Assembly (NCBI GenBank): GCA_947626905.1
Contig: CANQUE010000002.1
Coordinates: forward strand, 59,571 to 123,570
Length of the DNA: 64,000 nt
Direction of reading: 5' to 3'
Source: an uncultured Oscillospiraceae bacterium
GTDB lineage: Bacteria; Bacillota; Clostridia; Oscillospirales; Oscillospiraceae
Part shown: positions 1 through 8,383 of the stretch, one piece after another
Numbering within the stretch: the stretch's first letter is position 1
Layout of the letters: each line of letters starts with the position of its first letter
Notes under the pieces: generated by a model
Seen by the model: only the letters and a program-made list of their open reading frames with translations
The model's database searches: none
What the model was told of the DNA's origin: nothing
Made by a program: the position numbers and the translations under genes

Positions 1-684
1 GCTCTCCACCGACGGACCGTACTGCAAGATCGGCAGATAGGTGAAATCCTTGGGCTGTCCCGCCTCCACCAGCATGGTGGGCACACGCTCCAGCCCCTCC
101 AGTCCCTCCAGGCTCTGGGGAAGACCGCGCCACTGCATCTCCCTGCGCACCAGAGGCGAAAGGCCGGAAAACTTCCCCTCCTCCGGCTTGGGCGGCAGCC
201 GGTAGATCAGTCCCGGCAGCAGCTGCCGCAGCGGGCTCATCTCCCCGTCCACCCGCCGGGCGGCGTCCAGTATCCGCCCCTCCCCGTCCACCAGGATCAG
301 GTTGGCATTGCGGCCCAGCATCTCCACGGCCAGGGTCTTGGTGACGCTCTGGCCCAGCTCGTCAAAGGCGGCCAGGGAGAACAGGAGCATCCGCTCCCGC
401 TCCGGCTGGGTAACGGAGAGGATGCGGGCGCCCTGGATATGCTTGCGCAAAAGCATGCAGAACATAGGCGGCTGGGCGGGGTTTTCATACTCCGCCCGTG
501 TCAGGCACACCCTGGCGGACCCGGAGCCAAAGCACAGCGCCAGCTTCTCTCCGCCGCTGCCGCCCCGCAGGGCGAGCACGACCGTGTCCTTTTCCGGTTG
601 ATGGACACGGTCGATCTTCATACCGGACAGGCGGCCGTCAAGCTCTCTGCCCAGCTCCCCGATAAATACGCTGTCAAGAGGCAT
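1..684 (-). CDS. rqcH: RqcH/NFACT family protein, 5' part (runs off window)
   Basis: This is the first 228 codons of a gene that continues beyond position 1; no stop occurs in frame. The translation begins MPLDSVFIGELGREL and contains the NFACT-N hallmarks ENPAQPPMFCMLLRKH (about residues 80-95), a DELG segment, VEMLGRNANLILVD and LLPGLIYRLPP. These match the bacterial Rqc2/RqcH (FbpA-like) family, which binds obstructed 50S subunits carrying tRNA and adds C-terminal alanine tails to stalled nascent chains (family knowledge). The start ATG at 682-684 has a GGAGGTG ribosome binding site and overlaps the end of mrnC by 11 bases, so the two are probably translationally coupled. The C-terminal coiled coil and NFACT-R domain lie outside the window. 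Confidence 0.9.
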   Translation of the reverse strand, partial: MPLDSVFIGELGRELDGRLSGMKIDRVHQPEKDTVVLALRGGSGGEKLALCFGSGSARVCLTRAEYENPAQPPMFCMLLRKHIQGARILSVTQPERERMLLFSLAAFDELGQSVTKTLAVEMLGRNANLILVDGEGRILDAARRVDGEMSPLRQLLPGLIYRLPPKPEEGKFSGLSPLVRREMQWRGLPQSLEGLEGLERVPTMLVEAGQPKDFTYLPILQYGPSVES

Positions 685-1078
685 GGCACACCTCCAGCAT
701 TTTTTCAAACAGCTCCGCCGCCCGGTCCTTCCGTCCGGCGAGCCACAGATACCCGAACAGCGCCTCCAGGGCCGTGGCGGCGTGGTACTGGGCGACGGTA
801 CATCCGGCAGGGCAGCTGTGGACATGGGCGTTGCGCCCGCGGTGGACCACCTGCTGCTCCTCCTCGGTCATAAAGGGCGTCAGGGCCGTCAGGGCCTCCG
901 CCTGGGCCGGGGCGGACACGTAGGCTACCGCCGCCCGGTGCATCTGTCCCACCCGGCCTCCGCCCTGGCCGGCCAGATGGGTCCGCACCAGCAGTTCATA
1001 CACCCCGTCCCCCACATAGGCCAGTTCCAGCGGCCCCATCGACCGCAGCGCTTCCGGGGCCAGCACTTTATCCGTCAC
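674..1078 (-). CDS. mrnC: Mini-ribonuclease III (GTG start)
   Basis: The 134-residue product carries the compact RNase III catalytic fold without a dsRNA-binding domain: LAYVGDGVYELLVR near the N-terminus, then VHRGRNAHVHS and AATALEALFGYLWL near the C-terminus. Mini-III enzymes mature 23S rRNA termini in Firmicutes (family knowledge). I chose the GTG at 1076-1078 because it overlaps the ftsK stop codon as GTGA, and because the upstream in-frame extension is simply ftsK sequence in another frame. The gene lies between ftsK and rqcH in an overlapping run, typical of translational coupling. Confidence 0.9.
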   Translation of the reverse strand: MTDKVLAPEALRSMGPLELAYVGDGVYELLVRTHLAGQGGGRVGQMHRAAVAYVSAPAQAEALTALTPFMTEEEQQVVHRGRNAHVHSCPAGCTVAQYHAATALEALFGYLWLAGRKDRAAELFEKMLEVCHAS

Positions 1079-3975
1079 AGCAGCCGGTCCTCCTCTTCCT
1101 CCGGGACAGGCGGCTGTTCCGGCGCGTCCGCATTTTCCGCCAATTCCTCGCCGGTAGGCGCGAACTGGTCGCTCTCGGACACCTGGGCGAACTCCTGGGC
1201 GATGGTATCCACCGGAGCCGTGCCGTGGGCGTACTGCATCTCCTGCCACTGCTGCTTGGTGATGACGATCTGGCGGGGCTTGGACCCCTCATAGGGCCCC
1301 ACCACGCCCACTTCCTCCAGCTGGTCGATGAGCCGGGCGGCCCGGGAATAGCCCAGCTTCAGCCGCCGCTGGAGCATGGACACGGAGGCCTGCTTCGTTT
1401 CAAAGATCACATCCACCGCCTGGGGCAACAGCTCGTCGTAATCGCTCTTGCCCTCGGGCTCCTCCTCCGGAGCGCCCTTGTCGTTCTTGTCCACGGCGGC
1501 CTTTTCGATCTCCGCCAGGATCTCGTCGGAGTATTCCGCCTCCGCCTCTTTCTTCACGAAGTTGATGATCTCCTCCCGCTCCTCGTCGGTGACGAAAGCG
1601 CCCTGGAGCCGGACCGGCTTGCTGCCGATGGGCGAATAGAGCATATCGCCGTTGCCCAGCAGCTTTTCCGCCCCCTGCTGGTCCAGAATGATGCGGCTCT
1701 CCAGCGGTCCGGACACGGACAGGGCGATGCGGCTGGGGATATTGGCCTTCATCAGGCCGGTGATCACGTCGGCCCGGGGGCTCTGGGTGGCGATCACCAG
1801 GTGCATGCCGGCGGCGCGGCCCATCTGGGCCACCCGGCACACGGACTCCTCCACCTCCTTGGAGGCCACCATCATCAGGTCGGCCAGCTCGTCGATGAAG
1901 ATGACCACCTGGGGCAGGGTCTGCTCCCCCTGGTTCTTTTGGATGGTGTTGTAGGCGGACAGCTCCCGGACCCCGGTCTCGGAAAACAGCCGGTAGCGCT
2001 TGAGCATCTCCACCACCGCCCACTGCAGGGCCCCCGCCGCCTTCTTGGCGTCGGTGACCACGGGCACGTAGAGGTGGGGCATGCCGTTGTAGACCACGAA
2101 TTCCACCATCTTGGGGTCGATCATGATCATGCGGACCTCGTCCGGGGTGGATTTATAAAGCAGGCTCAGGATCATGGAGTTGACGCACACGCTCTTGCCG
2201 GAGCCGGTGGTGCCGGCGATGAGCAGGTGGGGCATCTTGGCCAGGTTGCTGACCACCACGTTGCCGCCGATGTCCTTGCCCAGGGCCACGCAGAGCTTGT
2301 ACTTGGAGTTTTTGAACTCGTCGGACCCCACCAGGTCTCCCAGCCACACGGTGCGCACGTTCTTGTTGGGCACCTCCACGCCCACGGTGGAGATCTTATC
2401 GGGCACCGGGGCGATGCGCACGCTCTTCACCCCCAGGCTCAGGGCGATGTCCCCGGCCAGGTTGGTGATCTTGTTCAGCTTCACGCCCTGCTCCAGCTTC
2501 AGCTCGTAGCGGGTGATGGTGGGGCCATGGACCGCGCCCGTCACGGTGGCTCCCACGCCGAAGCTGCGCACGGCGTTCTCCAGCTGGGCCTCGGTCTCGT
2601 CGGCGTCGTCCTCGCCGCCATAGCCGCCAATGTCGGCGCTGCTGTTGAGCAGCTCCACCGGCGGGAAGATATACGCGGGCTTCTCTTCTGCCGCGCCGGC
2701 TTCGATCTGCTTCGCCACAGCCGCTGCCTCGGCGTCCTTGTCGATCCTGATCCTCTCCGGGGCGGCGGGGGCCGCCGCGCCCTCGTCCATGTCGGCGGAG
2801 TTCAGCTCCACCCCGGCGATATGGGCCGCCTGCTCCATGTCCAGAGGCTGCACGTCTGTCGTGGGCTTTTTCGTTTCCCCGGCAGGTCTCTTCTCCCCGC
2901 CCGGGCTCTTCGCCGCAGCCGGAGCGGGCTTTTTCTCTGTCCGGGACGCCTGTTTGGCGTCCAGGGCCGCCGTCACCCGGGCCATGGCCTCCGGGTCCAC
3001 ATCGAACTGGGCGAACAGCTCGTCCTTTGCCTCTTCCCGGCTCTGGTCATAAAAGCTGCGCCGGGGCGGCGTTTTCGGCGCCGGGGCGGCAGGCTTTTTC
3101 TCTGCCGCAGGCTGCTGCTTTTTTGCCGCCGGGACAGCCGGTCCCGGCGTTTCTGTGCGGGGAATGGGGGCCCCGCCGCCCAAGGGGAAGAAATAATCCT
3201 CGTCGGTGATGATATCTCCCTCGTCCGGCTCCTCCTCCGGCTGCAGCTCGTAGGTCAGCCGGGGCCGGGACTTATACCGCTCCAGAAGCCCGCTCACCGA
3301 GATGCTGGCCCCCTCCACGATCAGCAGCACGAACGACGCCGTCAGCAGCAAAAAGCTGCCCACCACGCCCACGGAGGTGCGCAGGAGCATCCCCAGCGAT
3401 CCGGCCAGCACGCCGCCGCAGTGCTCTGTGGTATCCCGGCCCAAGGTCCAGAGCGTCTTTATGCCGTCGGCAAGGCCTCCGCCGAAGACGCCGTCCCGGT
3501 TGAACAGCAACGCATGGATGAACGCCCCGAACACCAGCGGCATCAAAAGCACGCATGTCAGCCGGGCCGCCACGGGCCGGCCCCGGTGGAACCCCAGGAT
3601 CAGCGAGCCCCACAATAGGCACACCGGCGCCAGGTAAAAGCCCCAGCCCAGCGTTCCGTACCACAGCTGGCGCAGCGCGTCCACCAGCCACCCGTCCACC
3701 GGAAAATACCCGATGGCGGAGATGAGCCCCGCGAACAGCAGCACCACGCATCCCACCTGCCGGCGGATGGGCTGGCGGGCCGGGGGCGGGGTCCTGCGGA
3801 CGGATGCGCTCCGGGAGGAGGCCGCCGTGCTCCGGGACGGCGCTTTCTTTCCTGTCCCGCCGCGGCTGGTACCGCTCCGGGACCCGGACGCGCTCTTTTT
3901 TGTACCGCTCCCGCTCCGGGACGCGGGCTTTTTCGTCCCGCTGCCCGTCCGGGAGGCCGTCTTCTTCTGTGCCAT
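1075..3975 (-). CDS. ftsK: DNA translocase FtsK/SpoIIIE
   Basis: A 966-residue septal DNA pump. The N-terminus (residues 1-65) is a basic, low-complexity stretch of Lys/Ser/Gly/Arg repeats such as SGTKKPASRSGSGTKK. Four hydrophobic segments follow (about 75-225), then an Ala/Pro/Lys-rich linker. The motor domain has Walker A GTTGSGKSV at about 588 and Walker B VVIFIDELADLMM at about 695. The C-terminal gamma winged helix (about 860-910, SMLQRRLKLGYSRAARLIDQLEE) normally reads chromosome-polarising sequences. Such proteins clear the chromosome from the division or sporulation septum. It is downstream of uppP by 10 bases and overlaps mrnC by 4. FtsK and SpoIIIE cannot be told apart from one copy. 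Confidence 0.93.
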   Translation of the reverse strand: MAQKKTASRTGSGTKKPASRSGSGTKKSASGSRSGTSRGGTGKKAPSRSTAASSRSASVRRTPPPARQPIRRQVGCVVLLFAGLISAIGYFPVDGWLVDALRQLWYGTLGWGFYLAPVCLLWGSLILGFHRGRPVAARLTCVLLMPLVFGAFIHALLFNRDGVFGGGLADGIKTLWTLGRDTTEHCGGVLAGSLGMLLRTSVGVVGSFLLLTASFVLLIVEGASISVSGLLERYKSRPRLTYELQPEEEPDEGDIITDEDYFFPLGGGAPIPRTETPGPAVPAAKKQQPAAEKKPAAPAPKTPPRRSFYDQSREEAKDELFAQFDVDPEAMARVTAALDAKQASRTEKKPAPAAAKSPGGEKRPAGETKKPTTDVQPLDMEQAAHIAGVELNSADMDEGAAAPAAPERIRIDKDAEAAAVAKQIEAGAAEEKPAYIFPPVELLNSSADIGGYGGEDDADETEAQLENAVRSFGVGATVTGAVHGPTITRYELKLEQGVKLNKITNLAGDIALSLGVKSVRIAPVPDKISTVGVEVPNKNVRTVWLGDLVGSDEFKNSKYKLCVALGKDIGGNVVVSNLAKMPHLLIAGTTGSGKSVCVNSMILSLLYKSTPDEVRMIMIDPKMVEFVVYNGMPHLYVPVVTDAKKAAGALQWAVVEMLKRYRLFSETGVRELSAYNTIQKNQGEQTLPQVVIFIDELADLMMVASKEVEESVCRVAQMGRAAGMHLVIATQSPRADVITGLMKANIPSRIALSVSGPLESRIILDQQGAEKLLGNGDMLYSPIGSKPVRLQGAFVTDEEREEIINFVKKEAEAEYSDEILAEIEKAAVDKNDKGAPEEEPEGKSDYDELLPQAVDVIFETKQASVSMLQRRLKLGYSRAARLIDQLEEVGVVGPYEGSKPRQIVITKQQWQEMQYAHGTAPVDTIAQEFAQVSESDQFAPTGEELAENADAPEQPPVPEEEEDRLL

Positions 3976-3985
3976 AGATCCTCCG

Positions 3986-4834
3986 TTATCCGTTCATCCT
4001 GAACCAGACGACGATGCTCACCACGCCGACGATCCAGCAGTAATAGGCAAAGCCTCCGAATTTCCCCTTGCGCACGATCCGCTGCAAGAGCCGGATCGAG
4101 AAATACCCGGTGACGCCGGCCACCAGCATCCCCACCCCATAGGCGGGGAGCATAGCCGTGTCGATCCCCTCCTCGATCACGTCCAGCACCTGCAGCACCA
4201 CCGCGCCCGCCACAGACAACAGGCTGATGAGGAAGGAGAACCGCACCGCGAAGGAGCGCTTCAGTCCCCGGCCCATGCCGGCGGCAATGGTGGTCCCGGA
4301 CCGGGACAGGCCCGGGATGGTGGCCAGCCCCTGGGCCACGCCGATCACCAGCGCGTCCACGACGGTCATGGACTCGGCGGTCTTCTTTCCCCGGGGCAGC
4401 CGGTCGGATATGTACAGCAGCGTGCCCGTGAGGATCAGCGCCGCGCCGATGAACCAGGGGACGGCGTTCAGCCGCTCGATGGCGTCGTTGAAGGGCACGA
4501 TGACGAACAGCGGCACCGTGGCCAGCAGCATCATATAGATGAGCTTCCGGGTAGGATTGCCCTGGGCGGAGAGGCCCCGGCCGTGGACCAGATCCGAGGC
4601 CATGTAGCCCACCTCAAAGATCATGTCCACGATATCCGGCCAATAGGCAACGATCACCGCCACCAGCGTGGCCAAGTGCAGCAGGATGTTGAAAAAGGCG
4701 CTGTTGTCCAGCTCCATCATGCCGTTGGCCCCCAGAATGTTTTCCAGCAGGGCAAGATGCCCCGAACTGGAGATCGGCAAAAACTCCGCCACTCCCTGTA
4801 CCAGTCCCAAAATAATGGCATATAGGATCGCCAT
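3986..4834 (-). CDS. uppP: Undecaprenyl-diphosphatase UppP/BacA
   Basis: A 282-residue polytopic membrane protein that recycles the lipid carrier for cell-wall synthesis by removing a phosphate from undecaprenyl pyrophosphate. Both signature motifs are visible: QGVAEFLPISSSGHL near residue 15 and PGLSRSGTT near residue 165. Length is normal for the family. The ATG at 4832-4834 has a strong GGAGGGGAGGAA ribosome binding site; an upstream in-frame ATG adds an improbable Gly/Glu-rich tail. It is the first gene of the uppP-ftsK-mrnC-rqcH run and has a promoter just upstream. Loss or gain of UppP is also linked to bacitracin tolerance in other species. Confidence 0.95.
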   Translation of the reverse strand: MAILYAIILGLVQGVAEFLPISSSGHLALLENILGANGMMELDNSAFFNILLHLATLVAVIVAYWPDIVDMIFEVGYMASDLVHGRGLSAQGNPTRKLIYMMLLATVPLFVIVPFNDAIERLNAVPWFIGAALILTGTLLYISDRLPRGKKTAESMTVVDALVIGVAQGLATIPGLSRSGTTIAAGMGRGLKRSFAVRFSFLISLLSVAGAVVLQVLDVIEEGIDTAMLPAYGVGMLVAGVTGYFSIRLLQRIVRKGKFGGFAYYCWIVGVVSIVVWFRMNG

Positions 4835-4888
4835 GGGTTCCTCCCCTCCGCCGGCGCCGCCGGACGGTGTTATGTTCACTAAAGTATT

Positions 4889-4917
4889 ATATTACCATAC
4901 CCGCCGGAAAAATGCAA
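4889..4917 (-). promoter_or_regulatory. Sigma-A-type promoter for uppP operon
   Basis: On the minus strand, TTGCAT (4912-4917) and TAATAT (4889-4894) are separated by 17 bases, about 55 bases upstream of the uppP start. No competing promoter is seen between uppP and rqcH, so all four genes may share it. Confidence 0.65.
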
Positions 4918-4945
4918 GGGCGCGGCCCGCCGCGGCTCTGTATCA

Positions 4946-4975
4946 TTGACAGGGCCGTTCTCAATATGGTAAAAT
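4946..4975 (+). promoter_or_regulatory. Promoter for rubrerythrin
   Basis: A consensus TTGACA (4946-4951) and TAAAAT (4970-4975) lie 18 bases apart, giving a transcript with a leader of roughly 75 bases before the rubrerythrin gene. No clear PerR-like box was seen. Confidence 0.75.
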
Positions 4976-4991
4976 CATTTCATAAACGGCA

Positions 4992-5020
4992 CGCCCGTTT
5001 CCGGCTGATGGAAACGGGCG
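4992..5020 (+). promoter_or_regulatory. 11-bp stem-loop in rubrerythrin leader
   Basis: CGCCCGTTTCC and GGAAACGGGCG form a perfect 11-bp stem around a 7-base loop. There is no U-tract, so it is not a typical terminator. Its position at the 5' end of the predicted transcript suggests an mRNA-stabilising or regulatory hairpin (inference). Confidence 0.6.
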
Positions 5021-5055
5021 GAAATATCTGAAACGGATGCAAAGGAGATCAAGTC

Positions 5056-5592
5056 ATGAGCAAATACGCTGGCACTCAGACCGAGAAGAACCTGGCCGCC
5101 GCCTTCGCCGGCGAGTCCCAGGCCCGCAACAAGTACACTTATTTCGCCTCCAAGGCCAAGAAGGAAGGCTTTGAGCAGATCGCCACCCTGTTCCTGAAGA
5201 CCGCCGACAACGAGAAGGAGCACGCCAAGCTCTGGTTCAAGGAGCTGGAGGGCATCGGCGACACCGCCCAGAACCTGGCCGCAGCCGCGGACGGAGAGAA
5301 TTACGAGTGGACCGACATGTACGACGGCTTCGCCAAGACCGCCGATGCGGAGGGCTTCCCCGAGCTGGCCGCCAAGTTCCGCCTGGTGGCCGCCATTGAG
5401 AAGACCCATGAGGAGCGCTACCGCGCCCTGCTCAAGAACGTCCAGACCGCCGAGGTCTTCAAAAAGAGCGAGGTCAAAGTCTGGGAGTGCCGCAACTGCG
5501 GCCACATCGTGGTGGGCACCGAAGCCCCCCAGGTCTGCCCCACCTGCAACCATCCCCAGGCCTATTTCGAGGTCCACGCCCAGAACTACTGA
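5056..5592 (+). CDS. rbr: Rubrerythrin
   Basis: A 178-residue peroxidase of anaerobes that reduces hydrogen peroxide at a di-iron site, with electrons from NADH via rubredoxin-type partners. The N-terminal ferritin-like four-helix domain shows the Glu/His ligands in [22 protein letters not shown] and EKTHEERY. The C-terminal rubredoxin-like domain holds two Cys pairs, CRNCG and CPTC (about residues 147-167), for one Fe(Cys)4 centre. The AAAGGAG ribosome binding site and own promoter suggest a strongly expressed monocistronic gene, closed by the hairpin at 5605-5631. Confidence 0.96.
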   Translation: MSKYAGTQTEKNLAAAFAGESQARNKYTYFASKAKKEGFEQIATLFLKTADNEKEHAKLWFKELEGIGDTAQNLAAAADGENYEWTDMYDGFAKTADAEGFPELAAKFRLVAAIEKTHEERYRALLKNVQTAEVFKKSEVKVWECRNCGHIVVGTEAPQVCPTCNHPQAYFEVHAQNY

Positions 5593-5604
5593 TGCTCCAC
5601 GGCG

Positions 5605-5631
5605 AAGGCCCCCGGCACTGCCGGGGGCCTT
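5605..5631. terminator. Bidirectional terminator between rbr and the sugar kinase gene
   Basis: A GC-rich inverted repeat, AAGGCCCCCGG and CCGGGGGCCTT, stands between two convergent genes. The plus side ends in TTCCTCT, a weak T-tract. Confidence 0.7.
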
Positions 5632-5647
5632 CCTCTATGATCGGCTT

Positions 5648-6733
5648 TCAGCGCTTGATGTCGTAGTTCATGTTCATGATGCTGCGGATGCTCTCGGCGT
5701 CGTCGGTGATGTTGGCGTCGCCGTGGATGGTGTGCTTGATGACGGAGCTGGCCACGGCGAAGTTCACCATATCCATGGGCTTATAGCCGTTCATCATGGC
5801 ATAGATCAGGCCGCTGGCAAAGGCGTCGCCGCCGCCCACCCGGTCCAGGATGTTGAAGGTGAACATCCGGCTCTCGAAGGTGTGGCCCTGATACCACATA
5901 TAGGCCATAAGGCTGTTTTCGCTGCCGGTGTGGGCATAGCGCACATGCCGGGCGATGCAGGAGATGTTGGGATAGCGCTCCACGAACCGCTGGAAGACCT
6001 CGTCCTGCTGCTCGTAGCTGGGCTGCAGGGGCACGCCGTCCTTCCAATCGCCCTTGGTATGATCCTGCTCGTCCTTCCACAGATGGTAGGGCTCGATCCC
6101 CAGCAGCACGTCCACATAGGGCAGACACTGGGTGCAGAAGTCCCGGGCCTGCTCCCAAGTCCACAGGCGACTGCGGAAATTGCCGTCAAAGCTGACCGTC
6201 AGGCCCTTCTCCTTGGCCGCCCGGATATATTTCAGGGTGAAGTCGGCGCAGCTGGGGGACAGAGCCGGCGTGATCCCGCTCAGATGCAGCCAGTCGAACC
6301 CGTCCAGCAGCTTGTCCAGGTCCACCTTGGAAAAATCGTACTCCGTGATGGCGCTGTGCTTGCGGTCGTAGGTCACCTTGCTGGGCCGTATCCCATAGCC
6401 GGTCTCCAGATAATAGGTGCCGAGCCGGTGGGTAGGCGTTTCCTCCGGCGTCGAGAGGATCACCGGCGTACAGTGTACGTCGTTGGAGCGGAGCATACGC
6501 ACCGCGCTCTTGCCCAGGGAGTTGTTGGGGACCACGCTGAAAAAGCTGCTGTCGATCCCCAGGTTGGCCAGGGCCAGGGCGATATTCGCCTCGCTGCCCC
6601 CATAGCTCGCCTCAAAGTTGCTGGCCATGCGGATCTTCTCATAATTGGGGGGCGTGAGCCGGAGCATCACCTCGCCGAAGGTGATAAAGCGCTGGCCCTG
6701 CTGCCCTTTCAAAAGCGGATTGGAGTGTTTCAT
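5648..6733 (-). CDS. PfkB-family sugar kinase (2-keto-3-deoxygluconate kinase-like)
   Basis: A 361-residue ribokinase-fold enzyme predicted to phosphorylate a sugar or sugar acid. It opens with ITFGEVMLRLTPP and YGGSEANIALALANLG, the substrate-binding pattern typical of KDG kinases, and ends with the PfkB anion-hole/catalytic motif DRVGGGDAFASGL near residue 285. The start ATG at 6731-6733 follows GGGGAAGAGGA; the longer form would need an upstream ATG with no better site. No aldolase or hexuronate genes are adjacent, so the substrate is only inferred. It is divergent from a MATE exporter gene, with overlapping promoters and a palindrome resembling GntR-type operators. Confidence 0.82.
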   Translation of the reverse strand: MKHSNPLLKGQQGQRFITFGEVMLRLTPPNYEKIRMASNFEASYGGSEANIALALANLGIDSSFFSVVPNNSLGKSAVRMLRSNDVHCTPVILSTPEETPTHRLGTYYLETGYGIRPSKVTYDRKHSAITEYDFSKVDLDKLLDGFDWLHLSGITPALSPSCADFTLKYIRAAKEKGLTVSFDGNFRSRLWTWEQARDFCTQCLPYVDVLLGIEPYHLWKDEQDHTKGDWKDGVPLQPSYEQQDEVFQRFVERYPNISCIARHVRYAHTGSENSLMAYMWYQGHTFESRMFTFNILDRVGGGDAFASGLIYAMMNGYKPMDMVNFAVASSVIKHTIHGDANITDDAESIRSIMNMNYDIKR

Positions 6734-6765
6734 TCCTCTTCCCCTTTCCTGTCCGCCCGGAGGCG

Positions 6766-6825
6766 TTGACATTGTACAATTTGCTGCGATATAATCAGTA
6801 TACCAGACCCGGTTTTGGTTGTAAA
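6766..6825. promoter_or_regulatory. Overlapping divergent promoters with ATTGTACAAT palindrome
   Basis: Plus strand: TTGACA (6766-6771), 18 bases, TATAAT (6790-6795), toward the MATE gene. Minus strand: TTTACA (6820-6825), 17 bases, TATACT (6797-6802), toward the sugar kinase gene. The -10 boxes are only one base apart, so the promoters must compete. The 10-base palindrome ATTGTACAAT (6771-6780) sits in the plus spacer and over the minus start region, a good place for an operator. Confidence 0.7.
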
Positions 6826-6869
6826 GGACCGGGATCGAGAAAACCTATCAGGAAAGGACCATTTCGCCT

Positions 6870-8225
6870 TTGGAAAAAGACAACAACTTCCTGGGCACAG
6901 AGCCGGTAGGAAAGCTTCTGTTCCGGCTGGCCATCCCCACCATCGCGGCCCAGCTGATCAACATGCTCTACAACATCGTGGACCGGATCTACATAGGCCA
7001 CATGCCGGTCGAGGGGGATCTGGCCCTTACAGGCGTGGGCGTATGTATGCCCATCATCCTGTTCGTTTCCGCCTTCGCCTCGCTCGTCAGCGCCGGCGGA
7101 GCGCCCAGGGCGTCCATTTTCATGGGCAAGGGCGACACTGCCTCGGCGGAAAAGACCATGGGCAGCTGCTTTACGCTGCAGCTTTTCGTGTCGCTGGCGA
7201 TCACCGCCGCGCTGCTGGCCCTCCACCGGCCGCTGCTGCTGGCCTTCGGCGCCAGTGACAATACCATCGGCTACGCCGCGGCCTATATGCAGGTCTACGC
7301 CATGGGCACCGCCTTCGTCCAGCTGACGCTGGGCATGAACGCCTATATCACCGCCCAGGGTTACGCCAGGACCGGGATGCTCACCGTGCTCATCGGCGCG
7401 GTATGCAACATCATCCTGGACCCGATATTCATCTTCCTGCTGCACATGGGCGTGCGGGGCGCGGCGCTGGCCACCATCCTCTCTCAGGGGGTCAGCTGCG
7501 TGTGGGTGGTTTGTTTCCTCGCCGGAAAGAATTCTCTGCTGCGGCTGAAGAAGGACACGCTCCCCATCCGCTGGAAGCTGGTGGGCCCCTGCGTCGCGCT
7601 GGGGATCGCGCCGTTCATCATGCAGAGCAGCGAGAGCGTGATCTCCGTGTGCTTCAACGCCTCCCTTCTCCGATACGGCGGGGACCTGGCGGTGGGCAGC
7701 ATGACCATCCTCACCAGCGTGATGCAGTTCGCCATGATGCCCCTGCAGGGCCTGTCCCAGGGGGCCCAGCCCATCATCAGCTACAACTACGGCGCGAAAA
7801 ACGCCGCCCGGGTGAAGGCCATCTTCCGGCTGCTGCTGACGGTGAGCATGATCTATTCCACCGCGCTGTGGGCGTCGATCATGCTCTTCCCCCGGCTCTT
7901 TGCCGGGATCTTCACCCCGGACCCAACGCTGCTGGACTTTGCGGGAAGGGCTCTGCGCATCTATTGCGGGGCCATGTTCCTGTTCGGCATACAGGTGGCC
8001 TGCCAGATGACCTTCATGTCTCTGGGCAACGCCGCGGCCTCGGTGACCGTGGCGGTGGTGCGGAAATTCGTGCTCCTGCTGCCGCTCATTTACCTCATGC
8101 CGCACCTCATGGCGGACAAGACCACGGCCGTATACACGGCGGAGCCGGTGGCCGACGTGGTGGCCGTCACCTTCACGGCCATCCTGTTTTTCTTCCAATT
8201 CAAAAAAGTCCTGCGGGATATATGA
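6870..8225 (+). CDS. MATE family efflux transporter (TTG start)
   Basis: A 451-residue integral membrane protein with about 12 hydrophobic segments, built as two similar halves of six. The N-terminal pattern PVGKLLFRLAIPTIAAQLINMLYNIVDRIYIG and the GLSQGAQPIISYNYGAKN segment near residue 300 are characteristic of MATE transporters, which export drugs or metabolites using Na+ or H+ gradients. The TTG at 6870 is the likely start because the motif-bearing sequence begins directly there and AGGAAAGGA lies upstream. Transported substrate is unknown. It is followed by a hairpin terminator and a second, unrelated-looking MATE gene with its own promoter. Confidence 0.9.
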   Translation: MEKDNNFLGTEPVGKLLFRLAIPTIAAQLINMLYNIVDRIYIGHMPVEGDLALTGVGVCMPIILFVSAFASLVSAGGAPRASIFMGKGDTASAEKTMGSCFTLQLFVSLAITAALLALHRPLLLAFGASDNTIGYAAAYMQVYAMGTAFVQLTLGMNAYITAQGYARTGMLTVLIGAVCNIILDPIFIFLLHMGVRGAALATILSQGVSCVWVVCFLAGKNSLLRLKKDTLPIRWKLVGPCVALGIAPFIMQSSESVISVCFNASLLRYGGDLAVGSMTILTSVMQFAMMPLQGLSQGAQPIISYNYGAKNAARVKAIFRLLLTVSMIYSTALWASIMLFPRLFAGIFTPDPTLLDFAGRALRIYCGAMFLFGIQVACQMTFMSLGNAAASVTVAVVRKFVLLLPLIYLMPHLMADKTTAVYTAEPVADVVAVTFTAILFFFQFKKVLRDI

Positions 8226-8228
8226 CAG

Positions 8229-8261
8229 CCGGGGCTGGCAGAAGCCGGCCCCGGATCTTTT
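8229..8261 (+). terminator. Terminator after first MATE gene
   Basis: CCGGGGCTGGC and GCCGGCCCCGG pair around an AGAA loop and are followed by ATCTTTT. Confidence 0.7.
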
Positions 8262-8299
8262 GTCAATTTGTGCAAGGTAACAAACTTTGACGCAACCTA

Positions 8300-8328
8300 T
8301 TGACAGAAAAAAACGGCGGGCCTAAAAT
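8300..8328 (+). promoter_or_regulatory. Promoter for second MATE gene
   Basis: A near-consensus TTGACA (8300-8305), 17-base spacer and TAAAAT (8323-8328). Because it overlaps the most upstream possible start codons, it argues that translation begins further down at the GTG 8384. A short CGCC/GGCG hairpin with a T6 run (8340-8360) lies in the leader and could be a weak attenuator. Confidence 0.75.
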
Positions 8329-8383
8329 GAAAATACAAGCGCCGGATACAGGCGTTTTTTCGTTGAAAGGAGCTGGCCGCGCC

